A stretch of 64,000 bases of DNA from Planococcus sp. APC 4015 (lineage in GTDB: Bacteria > Actinomycetota > Actinomycetes > Actinomycetales > Microbacteriaceae). The DNA is taken from assembly GCA_030407505.1 (NCBI GenBank), contig JASDDH010000016.1, positions 1 to 64,000 of the forward strand. Direction: 5' to 3'. Positions 8,769 through 18,310 of this stretch are shown one piece after another; the stretch's first letter is position 1, and each line of letters begins with the position of its first letter. The translations under genes were made by a program, and so were the position numbers. The notes under the pieces are model-generated. The model was not told the origin of the DNA. It saw only the letters and a list, made by a program, of their open reading frames with translations, and made no database searches.

Positions 8769-9386
8769 TCAGTCGCGCAGTCGCTCGTGGTGGGCCAGCG
8801 CGACCGCCACGTCGCCGAGGAAGGCATCCACCTCGTCGGAGTTGTAGCCGAGCCGGATCATCGTGGGCTCGAACCGCGCGGCGATGACCTCCGCGGCTGT
8901 GAGACTCGCGTCGTGACCGCCCGCCTCGTAGACGGCGAGCGCGTCCGCGCACCTTGCGACGAAGGCATCCACCGCGTCGATCTCGACGGCTCCCATGCCG
9001 CGGGTCGCGAACGTACGACCCCGCACGTCGGCGCTCGACATCGCGGCCGAGACCTCGTCCGCCTCGGCCGTCACCCGATGCTCCTGCGCCTTCGCCGCCT
9101 CGCTGTCGTGCGCGGACGCACGCAGCGTCACGACCACCTGGTCGAGGTAGTCGTCGACCTCGTCGGGGTCGTAGCCGGCGCCGATGCGCGTGTACCGGAA
9201 CTGCGCGACGACGATCTCATCGGGATCGATCGTGGGCGCGTCCCCGCGTTCGGTCGCCTCGAGCGCCTCGGCGCAACGGGCGAGCAGGGCATCGACCTCG
9301 GCTGCGGCGTACTTCTCCTTCGTGATGCCGAAGATGCCGGACGGACCGGAGGAGAACCGCTTCGCGCGGATGTCGGAGCTGTGCAC
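8769..9386 (-). CDS. DivIVA-domain repeat protein (four repeats)
   Basis: A 205-residue protein built from four DivIVA-type helical repeats: GITKEKYAAAEVDALLARCAEAL, then FRYTRIGAGYDPDEVDDYLDQV, then the same pair again as ATRGMGAVEIDAVDAFVARC and MIRLGYNSDEVDAFLGDV (each quoted approximately). It lacks the long coiled coil of Wag31, so it is a small relative, perhaps a scaffold at the cell pole or septum. The GTG at 9386 is chosen from TACGCT six bases before it (leaderless); an open frame continues upstream but runs antisense into the XPB gene. Divergent from XPB. Confidence 0.8.
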   Translation of the reverse strand: MHSSDIRAKRFSSGPSGIFGITKEKYAAAEVDALLARCAEALEATERGDAPTIDPDEIVVAQFRYTRIGAGYDPDEVDDYLDQVVVTLRASAHDSEAAKAQEHRVTAEADEVSAAMSSADVRGRTFATRGMGAVEIDAVDAFVARCADALAVYEAGGHDASLTAAEVIAARFEPTMIRLGYNSDEVDAFLGDVAVALAHHERLRD

Positions 9387-9462
9387 GCCGCGAGCGTAGC
9401 CGATGCCGGCATCCGGCCCCGTCAGAGCCGCCTCCGCCGGGCCCCGACTAGACTGGACCGTT

Positions 9463-11106
9463 ATGGCTGACGGTCCCCTCATCGTGCAGAGCGACCGGAC
9501 GGTGCTGCTCGAAGTGGCCCATCCGGATGCCGAGAGTGCACGCCACGAACTCGCGATCTTCGCCGAGCTCGAACGTGCTCCCGAGCACATCCACACGTAC
9601 CGCGTCACCCGACTGGGTCTGTGGAACGCGCGCGCCGCCGGCCACGACGCCGAGGACATGCTCGCCACCCTCGACCGCTGGTCGCGCTTCCCGGTGCCGC
9701 CGTCGGTCTCGATCGACATCCGCGAGACGGTGAACCGCTACGGACGCCTCGTGATCGAGCGCAACGACTCCGGTCAACTCGTTCTTCGATCGACGGATGC
9801 CGCCGTGCTCGCCGAGATCTCGCGCAACAAGCGCATCCAGCCGCTGCTCATCGGCCGGCCGTCGCCCGACTCGTTCCTCATCGACGCGTGGGCGCGCGGC
9901 CACATCAAGCAGGAGCTGCTCAAGATCGGCTGGCCGGCCGAAGACCTCGCCGGGTACACCCCGGGCACGCCGCATCCGATCGAGCTGGCCGAAGACGGCT
10001 GGACCCTGCGTCCGTATCAGCGCCAGGCCGTCGACATCTTCAGCGAGGGCGGCTCGGGAGTCGTCGTGCTCCCCTGCGGTGCGGGCAAGACCCTCGTGGG
10101 CGCCGCAGCGATGGCCGACACCAAGACCACGACCCTGATCCTCGTCACGAACACGGTGAGCGCCCGCCAGTGGCGCGACGAGCTGCTCAAGCGCACGTCG
10201 CTGACCGCCGACGAGATCGGCGAGTACTCGGGTCAGATGAAAGAGGTCAAGCCGGTCACCATCGCGACCTACCAGATCCTCACGGCGAAGCGGAAGGGCG
10301 CCTACGCGCACCTCGCGCTGCTCGACGCCCTCGACTGGGGGCTCATCGTCTACGACGAGGTGCACCTGCTGCCGGCTCCCGTGTTCAAGCTCACCGCCGA
10401 CCTCCAGGCCCGTCGCCGCCTGGGTCTCACCGCCACGCTCGTGCGCGAAGACGGCCGCGAAGGCGACGTGTTCAGCCTGATCGGCCCGAAGCGGTTCGAC
10501 GCCCCGTGGAAGGAGATCGAGGCCCAGGGCTTCATCTCGCCGGCCGTCTGCTACGAAGTGCGGGTCGATCTGCCCGCCGGCGACCGTCTCGAATACGCGG
10601 CCGCCGCCGACGACGAGCGCTACCGCCTCGCGGCCACCGCGCCCGCCAAGATCGGGGTCGTGCGCACGCTCGTCGAGCGTCACGCCGGCGAGCGCATCCT
10701 CGTGATCGGTCAGTACCTCGATCAGATCGACGTGCTCGCCGAGGCCCTCGACGCCCCGAAGATCACGGGCGCGACGCCGATCGACGAGCGCGAAGAGCTG
10801 TACCAGGCGTTCCGGGTGGGCGAGATCTCGCTGCTGGTGGTCTCGAAGGTCGCCAATTTCTCGATCGACCTGCCCGAGGCATCCGTCGCCATTCAGGTCT
10901 CGGGATCATTCGGCTCGCGTCAGGAGGAGGCCCAGCGCCTCGGACGCCTGCTGCGCCCGAAGGAGTCGGGCAACACCGCCAGCTTCTACACGCTCATCGC
11001 CCGCGACACGGTCGACCAGGACTTCGCGCAGAACCGCCAGCGGTTCCTCGCCGAGCAGGGCTACGCCTACACGATCCTGGATGCCGACGGCGTAGCCGCG
11101 GCCTGA
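9463..11106 (+). CDS. DNA repair helicase XPB (Ssl2-type, SF2)
   Basis: A 547-residue superfamily 2 DNA helicase. An N-terminal domain (1-170) is shared with the helicase-associated family, followed by the Q-like TLRPYQRQAVDIF, Walker A CGAGKT with K209, the DEVH box at 298-301, motif III GLTATL, and the C-terminal helicase motif QEEAQRLGRLLRPK. Bacterial XPB is a 3'-5' helicase acting in nucleotide excision repair with nucleases such as Bax1 in archaea. The ATG is preceded by TAGACT (9449-9454) eight bases away. The gene next door encodes a protein sharing its non-catalytic domain. Confidence 0.93.
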   Translation: MADGPLIVQSDRTVLLEVAHPDAESARHELAIFAELERAPEHIHTYRVTRLGLWNARAAGHDAEDMLATLDRWSRFPVPPSVSIDIRETVNRYGRLVIERNDSGQLVLRSTDAAVLAEISRNKRIQPLLIGRPSPDSFLIDAWARGHIKQELLKIGWPAEDLAGYTPGTPHPIELAEDGWTLRPYQRQAVDIFSEGGSGVVVLPCGAGKTLVGAAAMADTKTTTLILVTNTVSARQWRDELLKRTSLTADEIGEYSGQMKEVKPVTIATYQILTAKRKGAYAHLALLDALDWGLIVYDEVHLLPAPVFKLTADLQARRRLGLTATLVREDGREGDVFSLIGPKRFDAPWKEIEAQGFISPAVCYEVRVDLPAGDRLEYAAAADDERYRLAATAPAKIGVVRTLVERHAGERILVIGQYLDQIDVLAEALDAPKITGATPIDEREELYQAFRVGEISLLVVSKVANFSIDLPEASVAIQVSGSFGSRQEEAQRLGRLLRPKESGNTASFYTLIARDTVDQDFAQNRQRFLAEQGYAYTILDADGVAAA

Positions 11107-11109
11107 TCG

Positions 11110-14100
11110 TCACGCCCTCAGAGGCAACAGGGTCTGATCGAGCGCGGACGCGGCAAGTGGCACCCGAAACACCTGCGGGACCACCCACAGCAGATTGCCC
11201 CAAACCGTGATCCCGACCCACCAACCGAGACCACCGAGACCGATCCCTTCGAATCCGACCACCGCGAGCGCGAGCAGCACCGTGGCGAGCAACGGCAGCG
11301 CGATCGCGGCGAACGCGTTCAGCCACCGGGCGGTCAGAATGAGCCCCAGCACGAAGAACGCGACGATCCACACATCGCGCTCCCGCCAGGCGGCGACCGT
11401 CGTGATCATCGGATGGGCCACCCCGAGGATGTGCAGCGCGAGCAACACGGCCGCCGCAACGGCTGCTGCCACCGGAATCCACGCGATGCCGCGTCGCTCA
11501 CGGGTGAGCAACCCGGTTCTGACGGCGCGGAAGCGCGCGATCGCCTGCCCGCCGAGTGCCGCTGAGACGATTCCCCACAAGATCGCGGGAGCAAAGGCGC
11601 CGGATGCCGCGAACAGCGCCGTCGCCGCGATCGCGACTGCGGCGAGGAGGAACCCGAACACGATCGAGCGGATCGAGGTTCGGTACGCGCCGACGTCGAT
11701 GCCGATTTCGGTCGCGGCCTCACCCACGGCGATCCAGCGAGCACGGGCATCCGCTCCGATCGCTGTCGCCGCCGCGACGATGACGACGGCGACGGCCGCC
11801 GCGACGATCACGGCCACTCGCCACTCCGGAGGACCTGCATCGCCAATTGCGACGACGCTCACAGCGGTCACCAGCACAGCGGCCATCGCCAGCAGTCGCG
11901 GCAGGTCGACGGCGAGTGGGAGGAGCAGCAGCGCCGGGCGCACGACCACGTAGACGGTGTGCAGCAGTGCGGCGAGCGCCGCCGACCAGCCGCGGAGGGT
12001 GCGCTCGGCGACGCGCACCAGCGTCGAGGCGATGCCGTACCGGTAGTTGCCCCGCAGCCGGCGGATGCCGCCGATGCCCGCGTCCAGGGAGTCGTCCCCC
12101 GGCTCTGCGATCGCGGTCGCCAGCCCCGATGAGTCCGTGCCGCCGAGGATCCGGTCGATGCCCACCGCACCGTCGATCTGACCCCACCTCCAGTCGCTCA
12201 TGCGCCAGTGCTCGCTCAGGAAGCCGCCGAAGTTCGCGATCGACGCGCCGCCCAACTTCGCTTGCGCGGGCAGCGAATCGTCGGCGAGGGAGCTGAGCAC
12301 CTTCTGCGCCCGGAGCTGACGGCCCGCGGAGCCCGAGGTACCCGCGCTGGGCACGGCCTCGGCGAGCGCCCGGGCGATGACCTGCTCCCGATGCCACGCC
12401 TGCAGCTTCACCAGAGCGGCCGACAGCCGAGGGCCGGCGGCGTCGGCGGCCAGTCGCGTATCGGCATCGATCCGCGCGTACGACGGGTAGCTCTCTATCG
12501 CGGGGATGCCGGCGGGCGCGAGATACGGGGCGAGGTCGCGCACATCGGTGCAGCCGACGGTGTGACGCCACGGACGCTGCCGCCAGCGGACTGCTGCAGG
12601 CCCGTCCGGGACGATGACCGGCGGATCGATGTTGAGCACGGCACCCGGCAGCGCCGGAGCGAAAAGAGCGTCGATGTCGGCCAGGAGTGGCCGCAGGGAC
12701 GTCCAGATCCCCTCGAGGAGTGTCCACGCCTGGTCGACGTTCGGGACGTCGACCGCGTCCGCCCAATCCACGACCGATTCCCGCGGCGATGGGATGTCGT
12801 CGCCCGCGGCTAGGGCGGCGGCCTCGGCCGTGGCCGTTGAGAGAAGCGCCCAGAGCCGCAGGTCGACGGCCGCGAGTGCGGTCGTCAGTGCCCCATACGC
12901 ATGGACCCGCCACTGCGCGATCGCGTCCCGATCCAGCAGGGCATCCACGATGTGGCCGTCGTCGGTGTAGATCACCATCGACTCCACGAATCGGATGGCC
13001 GCGAGCGCGCATGCGGCGGCGTCGATCACGGCGCGTGCGTCGCCGCAGACGGCATCCCGATCCCCTGTCGACGACTTCTCGTCGAACCGCTCATTCAGCT
13101 CCCACCGGAATCCCTCGAACCACCGCGTCTGGGTGGTCGGCGCCGACCAGGCACGGCGCTCCGAGATCGCCGCCGTCAGCTGCCACGCGGACGGGTCATC
13201 GAGCACCTTGCCGATCAGGATCGCGTCCCGGGGGGCGCGGTCGCGGACGTACGCGGCCCGACGGAACGCGCAGGCGGCGTCGGCCCAGGCCGGCACCCCG
13301 ACGTCGGTGAGCGCGCACAGCCGCCCTTCGGCACGATAGAGATCGTCGACGTGGTCGAGCATCGCGGTCACATCACGCGCTTCCTGCTCACCAGGTCGCT
13401 GCCGTCGCCGCACCGAGGAGATGACGGACAGGATCGCGCCGTCGCGCGCTCTGTCTTTCGGAGGCGTCGAGGGGTCACGCGGCGGGCTCGGGTCGAGGTA
13501 GACGAGGGCACGCTCGGTCGGATGGCTGGACGCGCGCGGTCCGATGCAGCGGATGGCGCGCTCGATCGGGATGTTGTCGAGCACACCGCCGTCGACGACG
13601 CGGAAAACACCCTGGCCCCAGAGATCTGTGGGCGGCTGGTGCGCGACGAACGAGCCCGACTCGTCGATGCCCGACCAGTAGTCGATCGGATGTGCGGGTG
13701 CGTCGCCACCCGATTCATCGAACGCCGACGTTCCTTCGCTGGAGCTGATCTGCACCGACTCGAACGCGCCGGGGAAGGACGACGTCGTTCGCGCAGCCAG
13801 CGCCAAGCGGCGACGGGCCCTCACCCGGGTCGCGGCCGACGCTTCGAAGGGGGGAATCTGGTCGTTCGAGGCTGAAGCGTCGACCGCCCAGCCCCCGCCC
13901 GGCGTCCGGGCGAACAATTCCTCTTTGTCGCCACCACGAAAGTGGAAGCCGCCACGACCATCGCGCAGCGACTGCTGACCGGCATCCTGACCATCGAGGA
14001 TCGTCGCCGACAGGTCGACGGTGACGTGGTCCTGAATGAGGTGCGGATGCCGGGCCGCCCCGTCGGCGCGCAGCACCCTGTCGAGCTGCGCGAAGAAGTA

Positions 14101-14721
14101 CCCGCCGTCGAGCACGGACGGCACTGCTCGCCACCCCGGCGCTCGCAGGAGGGCTGCGATCGCACCGGATTCCTTCCACAGCGCGCGCGTGCCCAGGGTG
14201 CTGCGCCCCTCGCGCTGCGCCGCGGCGAACAGCACGGCGTTGAGCCCGCCCGCACTCGCACCCGCCAGCACGTCGGGGTCGAGCCTGTGGAAGCCCCGGC
14301 GCGCGAGCCGCAGGGCATATGTCTGCGCGCGCAGGATCACATCAGCCGGAGGTGCGGCATCCGGCCAGTACAGAACCCCGAAGACGTCGTCGGGAGCGAG
14401 ATCGTCGTGCAGCGTCCACGCCTCGCCCAGCGGAGGAAGCACGCGGTAGGCCCGAACCGCGCGGGCGATGTCGAACTCCGCGACGACGCCGCCGATCCAC
14501 ACGGCGAGGCTGACGCCTCCGCGCATCGCAATGGCCACACGAAGCGATCGCTGGGCGAAGTCGCCGATCGCGGCTCCCGGCATTCGCTCGTCGATCGGAC
14601 CTGCGAGACGGCCCGCGTCCTCCGGAGCAGAAGGTGTGACGATGCACAGCGGGGGCAGCGCATCAGAACCCGACACGTGCAGATCGCACGGCGGATCGAA
14701 CGGACACTCCGCAGGTGCCAT
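11110..14721 (-). CDS. Patatin-like phospholipase with a C-terminal membrane region (DUF3376 type)
   Basis: A 1203-residue protein. The patatin domain has the oxyanion loop MRGGVSLAVWIGG, the nucleophile in GASAGG (S156) and the partner DGG (D377), so a Ser-Asp hydrolase is expected. A long middle region of unknown fold (about 400-900) follows, then eight or nine hydrophobic segments (about 905-1190). Similar large proteins annotated patatin/DUF3376 occur in actinobacteria; their substrates are unknown. The ATG at 14721 shares a base with the stop of the upstream membrane gene (TGATG), implying coupled translation. An earlier start is possible but would overlap that gene. Confidence 0.85.
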   Translation of the reverse strand: MAPAECPFDPPCDLHVSGSDALPPLCIVTPSAPEDAGRLAGPIDERMPGAAIGDFAQRSLRVAIAMRGGVSLAVWIGGVVAEFDIARAVRAYRVLPPLGEAWTLHDDLAPDDVFGVLYWPDAAPPADVILRAQTYALRLARRGFHRLDPDVLAGASAGGLNAVLFAAAQREGRSTLGTRALWKESGAIAALLRAPGWRAVPSVLDGGYFFAQLDRVLRADGAARHPHLIQDHVTVDLSATILDGQDAGQQSLRDGRGGFHFRGGDKEELFARTPGGGWAVDASASNDQIPPFEASAATRVRARRRLALAARTTSSFPGAFESVQISSSEGTSAFDESGGDAPAHPIDYWSGIDESGSFVAHQPPTDLWGQGVFRVVDGGVLDNIPIERAIRCIGPRASSHPTERALVYLDPSPPRDPSTPPKDRARDGAILSVISSVRRRQRPGEQEARDVTAMLDHVDDLYRAEGRLCALTDVGVPAWADAACAFRRAAYVRDRAPRDAILIGKVLDDPSAWQLTAAISERRAWSAPTTQTRWFEGFRWELNERFDEKSSTGDRDAVCGDARAVIDAAACALAAIRFVESMVIYTDDGHIVDALLDRDAIAQWRVHAYGALTTALAAVDLRLWALLSTATAEAAALAAGDDIPSPRESVVDWADAVDVPNVDQAWTLLEGIWTSLRPLLADIDALFAPALPGAVLNIDPPVIVPDGPAAVRWRQRPWRHTVGCTDVRDLAPYLAPAGIPAIESYPSYARIDADTRLAADAAGPRLSAALVKLQAWHREQVIARALAEAVPSAGTSGSAGRQLRAQKVLSSLADDSLPAQAKLGGASIANFGGFLSEHWRMSDWRWGQIDGAVGIDRILGGTDSSGLATAIAEPGDDSLDAGIGGIRRLRGNYRYGIASTLVRVAERTLRGWSAALAALLHTVYVVVRPALLLLPLAVDLPRLLAMAAVLVTAVSVVAIGDAGPPEWRVAVIVAAAVAVVIVAAATAIGADARARWIAVGEAATEIGIDVGAYRTSIRSIVFGFLLAAVAIAATALFAASGAFAPAILWGIVSAALGGQAIARFRAVRTGLLTRERRGIAWIPVAAAVAAAVLLALHILGVAHPMITTVAAWRERDVWIVAFFVLGLILTARWLNAFAAIALPLLATVLLALAVVGFEGIGLGGLGWWVGITVWGNLLWVVPQVFRVPLAASALDQTLLPLRA

Positions 14722-15215
14722 CACTGCCCCGACGGCGACGTCGAGCGCAACGCGACCGAACCGCCACCCAGGATCCACCCGACCGCCGACAGCGCGAAGG
14801 CGCTGAAGAACTCGGGCGCGACGGCCTCCCTGAGGAGGAAGACGAACAGCACCGCGACCCCCACCGCGAGGTAAGCGATCACCGCCCAGGCCGCGCCCGC
14901 ACCCACGGCCTGACCGATCGCCGCAGCCGTCACCGGTGGCGGGGTCTCACCGGCCCCAGATTGCGTCGCGTTCGCCTGCGCGTTCGCCTTCACCTCCGCG
15001 ATGCTGAACCCGAGCGAGGCCGAGGTCAGGCTCCCGATCGTCGTCGCGAGCAGGCCCGCGATCAACACCGCGCCCTCACCGAAGACCGGCAGAGGGACCT
15101 CTTCGGTCGGAGTGAAGCGCCACACCTCCCAGATGAGGACGCCCCACACGATCACGAACACCAGCACGAGCACCGCGCCGATGATGGCGACAAGCTGATT
15201 CTTCGTCCACTCCAT
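14721..15215 (-). CDS. Four-helix membrane protein coupled to the patatin gene
   Basis: A 164-residue protein with four predicted transmembrane segments (about 7-30, 47-72, 105-128 and 137-156) and a short Gln/Asn/Ala loop in the middle. I do not recognise the family. Its TGA overlaps the ATG of the patatin-like gene by one base, so the two proteins are made from one message and may form a complex in the membrane. It begins MEWTKNQLVAIIGAV; its promoter lies in the 156-bp gap divergent from a response regulator. Confidence 0.75.
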   Translation of the reverse strand: MEWTKNQLVAIIGAVLVLVFVIVWGVLIWEVWRFTPTEEVPLPVFGEGAVLIAGLLATTIGSLTSASLGFSIAEVKANAQANATQSGAGETPPPVTAAAIGQAVGAGAAWAVIAYLAVGVAVLFVFLLREAVAPEFFSAFALSAVGWILGGGSVALRSTSPSGQ

Positions 15216-15371
15216 GGCTCAAACCCCCTGGTCAGCCAACGGATTCCCCAGTATCGGAACTGGCGCTCACTTTAGCCACTTCGTGCGCACCCCGATAGTG
15301 GGTCGGCCGCACACGACGCCTCTCCGTCCGATATCCAGCGAGCACATGGGGTGCGGTGCCAATATGGGCCT

Positions 15372-16064
15372 ATGACCGCACCGCGCATCCTCGTTGTGGA
15401 CGACGAGCCGAACATCCGCGACCTGCTCATCACGAGCCTCCGCTTCGCGGGGTTCCAGGTGAAGGCAGTCTCGAACGGGGCTCAGACCATCTCGGCCGTC
15501 CTCGAAGAAGAGCCAGACCTCATCATCCTCGATGTCATGCTCCCCGACATGAACGGGTTCAGCGTCACCAAGCGTCTTCGCGGCGCGGGCTACACGGCAC
15601 CGATCCTCTTCCTGACGGCGAAGGACGAGACCGAGGACAAGATCGCGGGGCTCAACGCCGGGGGTGACGACTATGTCACGAAGCCCTTCAGCCTCGACGA
15701 GATCGTGGCTCGCATCCAGGCGATCCTGCGCCGGACGATGCAGGCCGACGAGGAATCGATCATCCGCGCCGGCGAGCTCACGATGGATCAGGACACCCAC
15801 GACGTCATCGTCGGCGACGTCTCGATCGACCTCAGCCCGACCGAGTTCAAGCTGCTGCGCTACCTCATGCTCAACCCGAACCGGGTGCTGTCCAAGGCGC
15901 AGATCCTCGATCATGTGTGGGAGTACGACTTCAACGGCGACGCCGGCATCGTCGAGAGCTACATCTCGTACCTCCGCCGCAAGATCGATCCGCACTCCTC
16001 CGAGGCCCTGATCCAGACCAAGCGCGGCTTCGGCTACATGCTCAAGGCCGGCAAGCCCGCCTGA
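15372..16064 (+). CDS. OmpR/PhoP-family response regulator
   Basis: A 230-residue response regulator: receiver domain 5-120 with acidic pocket D10-D11, phosphoacceptor D54 and K at TKPFSLDE, then a winged-helix DNA-binding domain (145-228) with LSPTEFKLLRYLMLNPNRVL and YISYLRRKID. It resembles mycobacterial PhoP/TcrX in DNA-binding signature. The ATG at 15372 follows a CAATAT box by six bases. The sensor kinase gene starts 17 bases after its stop, so they form a pair. The target genes are not evident. Confidence 0.92.
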   Translation: MTAPRILVVDDEPNIRDLLITSLRFAGFQVKAVSNGAQTISAVLEEEPDLIILDVMLPDMNGFSVTKRLRGAGYTAPILFLTAKDETEDKIAGLNAGGDDYVTKPFSLDEIVARIQAILRRTMQADEESIIRAGELTMDQDTHDVIVGDVSIDLSPTEFKLLRYLMLNPNRVLSKAQILDHVWEYDFNGDAGIVESYISYLRRKIDPHSSEALIQTKRGFGYMLKAGKPA

Positions 16065-16080
16065 GCCCTGAGGGGGCGCC

Positions 16081-17847
16081 GTGGCGCACACGTCCGACGC
16101 GGTCACCCTGTGGTGGCGCGGCACGAGCCTGCGCGCGAAAGTCACCGGCGTCACGGTCGCGGTGCTCGTCATCGGGCTCATCGCGGCCGGCATCGGCACG
16201 ATGGCGTTCCTGCGCAACACCCTGATCGCCAACCTCGACGAACAGCTGCGCTCACTGGCCCCGACGGATGTCGCGAGCGGACTCATCGACATCAGCACCC
16301 CGGATGGGGTCGTCATGTTCGAGAACAAGACGGATGCCCCGAGCACGCAGTACTTCGTGGCGCTCTACGACAGCACGGGAGCCCTGCGCGCGGTCGCCGG
16401 CGGCGACGGTGCCCAGGAGCCCGATTTTCCCGCGACGTTCACCCTGCAGGACACCGCGACGCGGGGGCTCGAGCCGTTCCCGATCGTGGGCACGGACGAC
16501 AGCGGCACCTTCCACGCGAGCGTCGACACGTACCAGGTCGACAATGTCGGCGAGCTGTTCACCCAGATGGTCGCCCTGCCGATCGCGTCCGTCAATCAGG
16601 TCGTGGCGTCGTACATCGGCATCTACAGCGTGCTCGCGGTGCTGATCCTCGTCGCAGGAGCCTTCGCGACGCGATACCTCGTCACCTTCGCCTTCCGCGG
16701 ACTCGGCCAGGTCGAATCGACCGCCGGGGCGATCGCCGCCGGCGACTTCAGCCTGCGCATGACCGACATCGAGCCCAACACGACCGAGGTCGGACGCCTG
16801 AAGGCCGCGATCAACGCGATGCTCGGCCGTGTCGACACCGCCCTCTCGCAGCGCGACGCCACCGTGCGGCAGATGCGCCGATTCATCGGCGATGCGAGTC
16901 ATGAACTGCGGACTCCGCTCGTCACCGTGCGCGGCTACGCCGAGCTGTACCGCATGGGCGCCATCAGCGGCGACGAAGACACGGCCCAGGCGATGGACCG
17001 CATCGAGAGCGAGGCCAAGCGCATGGGCTTCCTGGTGGAGGACCTGCTGGCCCTCGCGCGCCTGGACGAACGCCGCGACGTCGTGGTCTCGCCGGTCGAC
17101 CTGCGTCCGGTCGCCCGGGATGCCGCCCTCGATCTGCGCGCGACGTCGACGCAGCGCACCGTCACCGTGATCGACACGACGGCGAACGAGGAGCCCCCGA
17201 AGCCCGCTCAGTCCGCTCCCGGCGAGGCCGACGTCGACACCGACACCTCGGCGATCCGCAGGCGGCCCGCGACCCGCGGCGGGGTGTCGCTCTCGATGCT
17301 GCGCCGCAAGCCCAAGCCGGTGCCGGCGACCTCGGCGACCGGGGTCGGCGAGCCGCCCGTGCAGCCGCTGCAGCTGGCATCCACCCCGTCCGAGGCGGGC
17401 AGCGGACCGGCGCCGATCGTGCTCGGTGACGAGAACCGCGTTCGGCAGGTCGTCACGAACCTGCTGGGCAACGCCCGGCGCTTCACCGCCGAGGACTCGC
17501 CGATCGAGCTGCGCGTCGGCGTCGACCTCGCCGCGGGTGCCGGGTGGATCGAGGTCATCGACCACGGCGAGGGCGTGCCCGACCAGATCAAGGACAAGAT
17601 CTTCCAGCGCTTCTGGCGCGCCGACACGTCGCGCGCCCGCGAGACCGGCGGCACGGGCCTCGGGCTGTCGATCGTCGCGTCCATCGTCGAGGCGCTGCAC
17701 GGCTCGGTCTCGGTCGTCGACACCCCCGGCGGCGGGGCGACCTTCCGTGTCTCGCTCCCCCTGGCCGCGGTGCGGGACGCCTCGGAGCACCTGTACCTCG
17801 AAACGCAGCCGCTCCCCCGCATCCGTCAGACACTCGCCGACGACTGA
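16081..17847 (+). CDS. Sensor histidine kinase with an insertion in the ATPase domain
   Basis: A 588-residue kinase, partner of the response regulator before it. Order: TM helix (about 20-45), extracellular sensor (45-180), second TM (182-203), HAMP, HisKA with H274 in DASHELRTPL, and HATPase with the N box (N460, N464), DHGEGVP and GTGLGLSIV. Between strand VTVIDT (about 365) and VLGDENR (about 446) lie some 79 extra residues rich in Pro, Ala, Thr and Arg, which have no place in a standard HATPase fold. GTG start with GAGGGGG just before it. The insertion keeps the frame and codon use of the gene. Confidence 0.92.
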   Translation: MAHTSDAVTLWWRGTSLRAKVTGVTVAVLVIGLIAAGIGTMAFLRNTLIANLDEQLRSLAPTDVASGLIDISTPDGVVMFENKTDAPSTQYFVALYDSTGALRAVAGGDGAQEPDFPATFTLQDTATRGLEPFPIVGTDDSGTFHASVDTYQVDNVGELFTQMVALPIASVNQVVASYIGIYSVLAVLILVAGAFATRYLVTFAFRGLGQVESTAGAIAAGDFSLRMTDIEPNTTEVGRLKAAINAMLGRVDTALSQRDATVRQMRRFIGDASHELRTPLVTVRGYAELYRMGAISGDEDTAQAMDRIESEAKRMGFLVEDLLALARLDERRDVVVSPVDLRPVARDAALDLRATSTQRTVTVIDTTANEEPPKPAQSAPGEADVDTDTSAIRRRPATRGGVSLSMLRRKPKPVPATSATGVGEPPVQPLQLASTPSEAGSGPAPIVLGDENRVRQVVTNLLGNARRFTAEDSPIELRVGVDLAAGAGWIEVIDHGEGVPDQIKDKIFQRFWRADTSRARETGGTGLGLSIVASIVEALHGSVSVVDTPGGGATFRVSLPLAAVRDASEHLYLETQPLPRIRQTLADD

Positions 17848-18009
17848 CCCGGTCGCCCCGACGAGGAACACCCCGGCCGCTCCTCCCCAGGGGACGCCGC
17901 CGAAGCGATCTTCCACAGTGAGCGACGGATGCCGCGGCCCCGCGCCCCGGCATCCTTAGCGTTGCGGGCAACGGCGACACCGGGTCGCCCCTCGCACGAA
18001 AGGTCCTCC

Positions 18010-18297
18010 ATGGCCGTCTTCTCCGTCGACAGCGACGCCGTCCTGTCGTCCACCTCCGTCATCCGCGGCACGATCGAACGCCTGCAGGGCGAGTCGAACG
18101 CCCTCATGTCGCAGCTGACCCAGCTGCAGGGCTCGTGGACCGGCGCCGCGGCCATCGCGTTCCAGTCGTCGGTCGAGCAGTGGCGGGGCACGCAGCGCAT
18201 GGTCGAAGAGACGCTGACGGGCATCAACACCGCACTCGCCACCGCCGGGCGCCAGTACGCCGACGCCGAACAGATGTCGATGAGCCTGTTCCGCTGA
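18010..18297 (+). CDS. WXG100-family (ESAT-6-like) secreted protein
   Basis: A 95-residue helical-hairpin protein with the WxG turn at W43-T44-G45 and the usual flanking helices; the C-terminal Y-A-D-A-E-Q-M fits the YxxxD/E export signal. WXG100 proteins leave the cell through type VII (ESX) systems as dimers. No partner WXG100 gene, EccC ATPase or LXG toxin is nearby, so it is an orphan here. The ATG at 18010 is set by GAAAGG upstream and by the family length; a perfect bidirectional terminator follows. Confidence 0.88.
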   Translation: MAVFSVDSDAVLSSTSVIRGTIERLQGESNALMSQLTQLQGSWTGAAAIAFQSSVEQWRGTQRMVEETLTGINTALATAGRQYADAEQMSMSLFR

Positions 18298-18310
18298 TCT
18301 CGACGCACGA

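Noticed and set aside
11110..15215. A patatin-based anti-phage system
   Set aside because: No nucleotide cyclase, sensor or other defence gene is nearby, and large DUF3376-type patatin proteins are ordinary in actinobacterial chromosomes.
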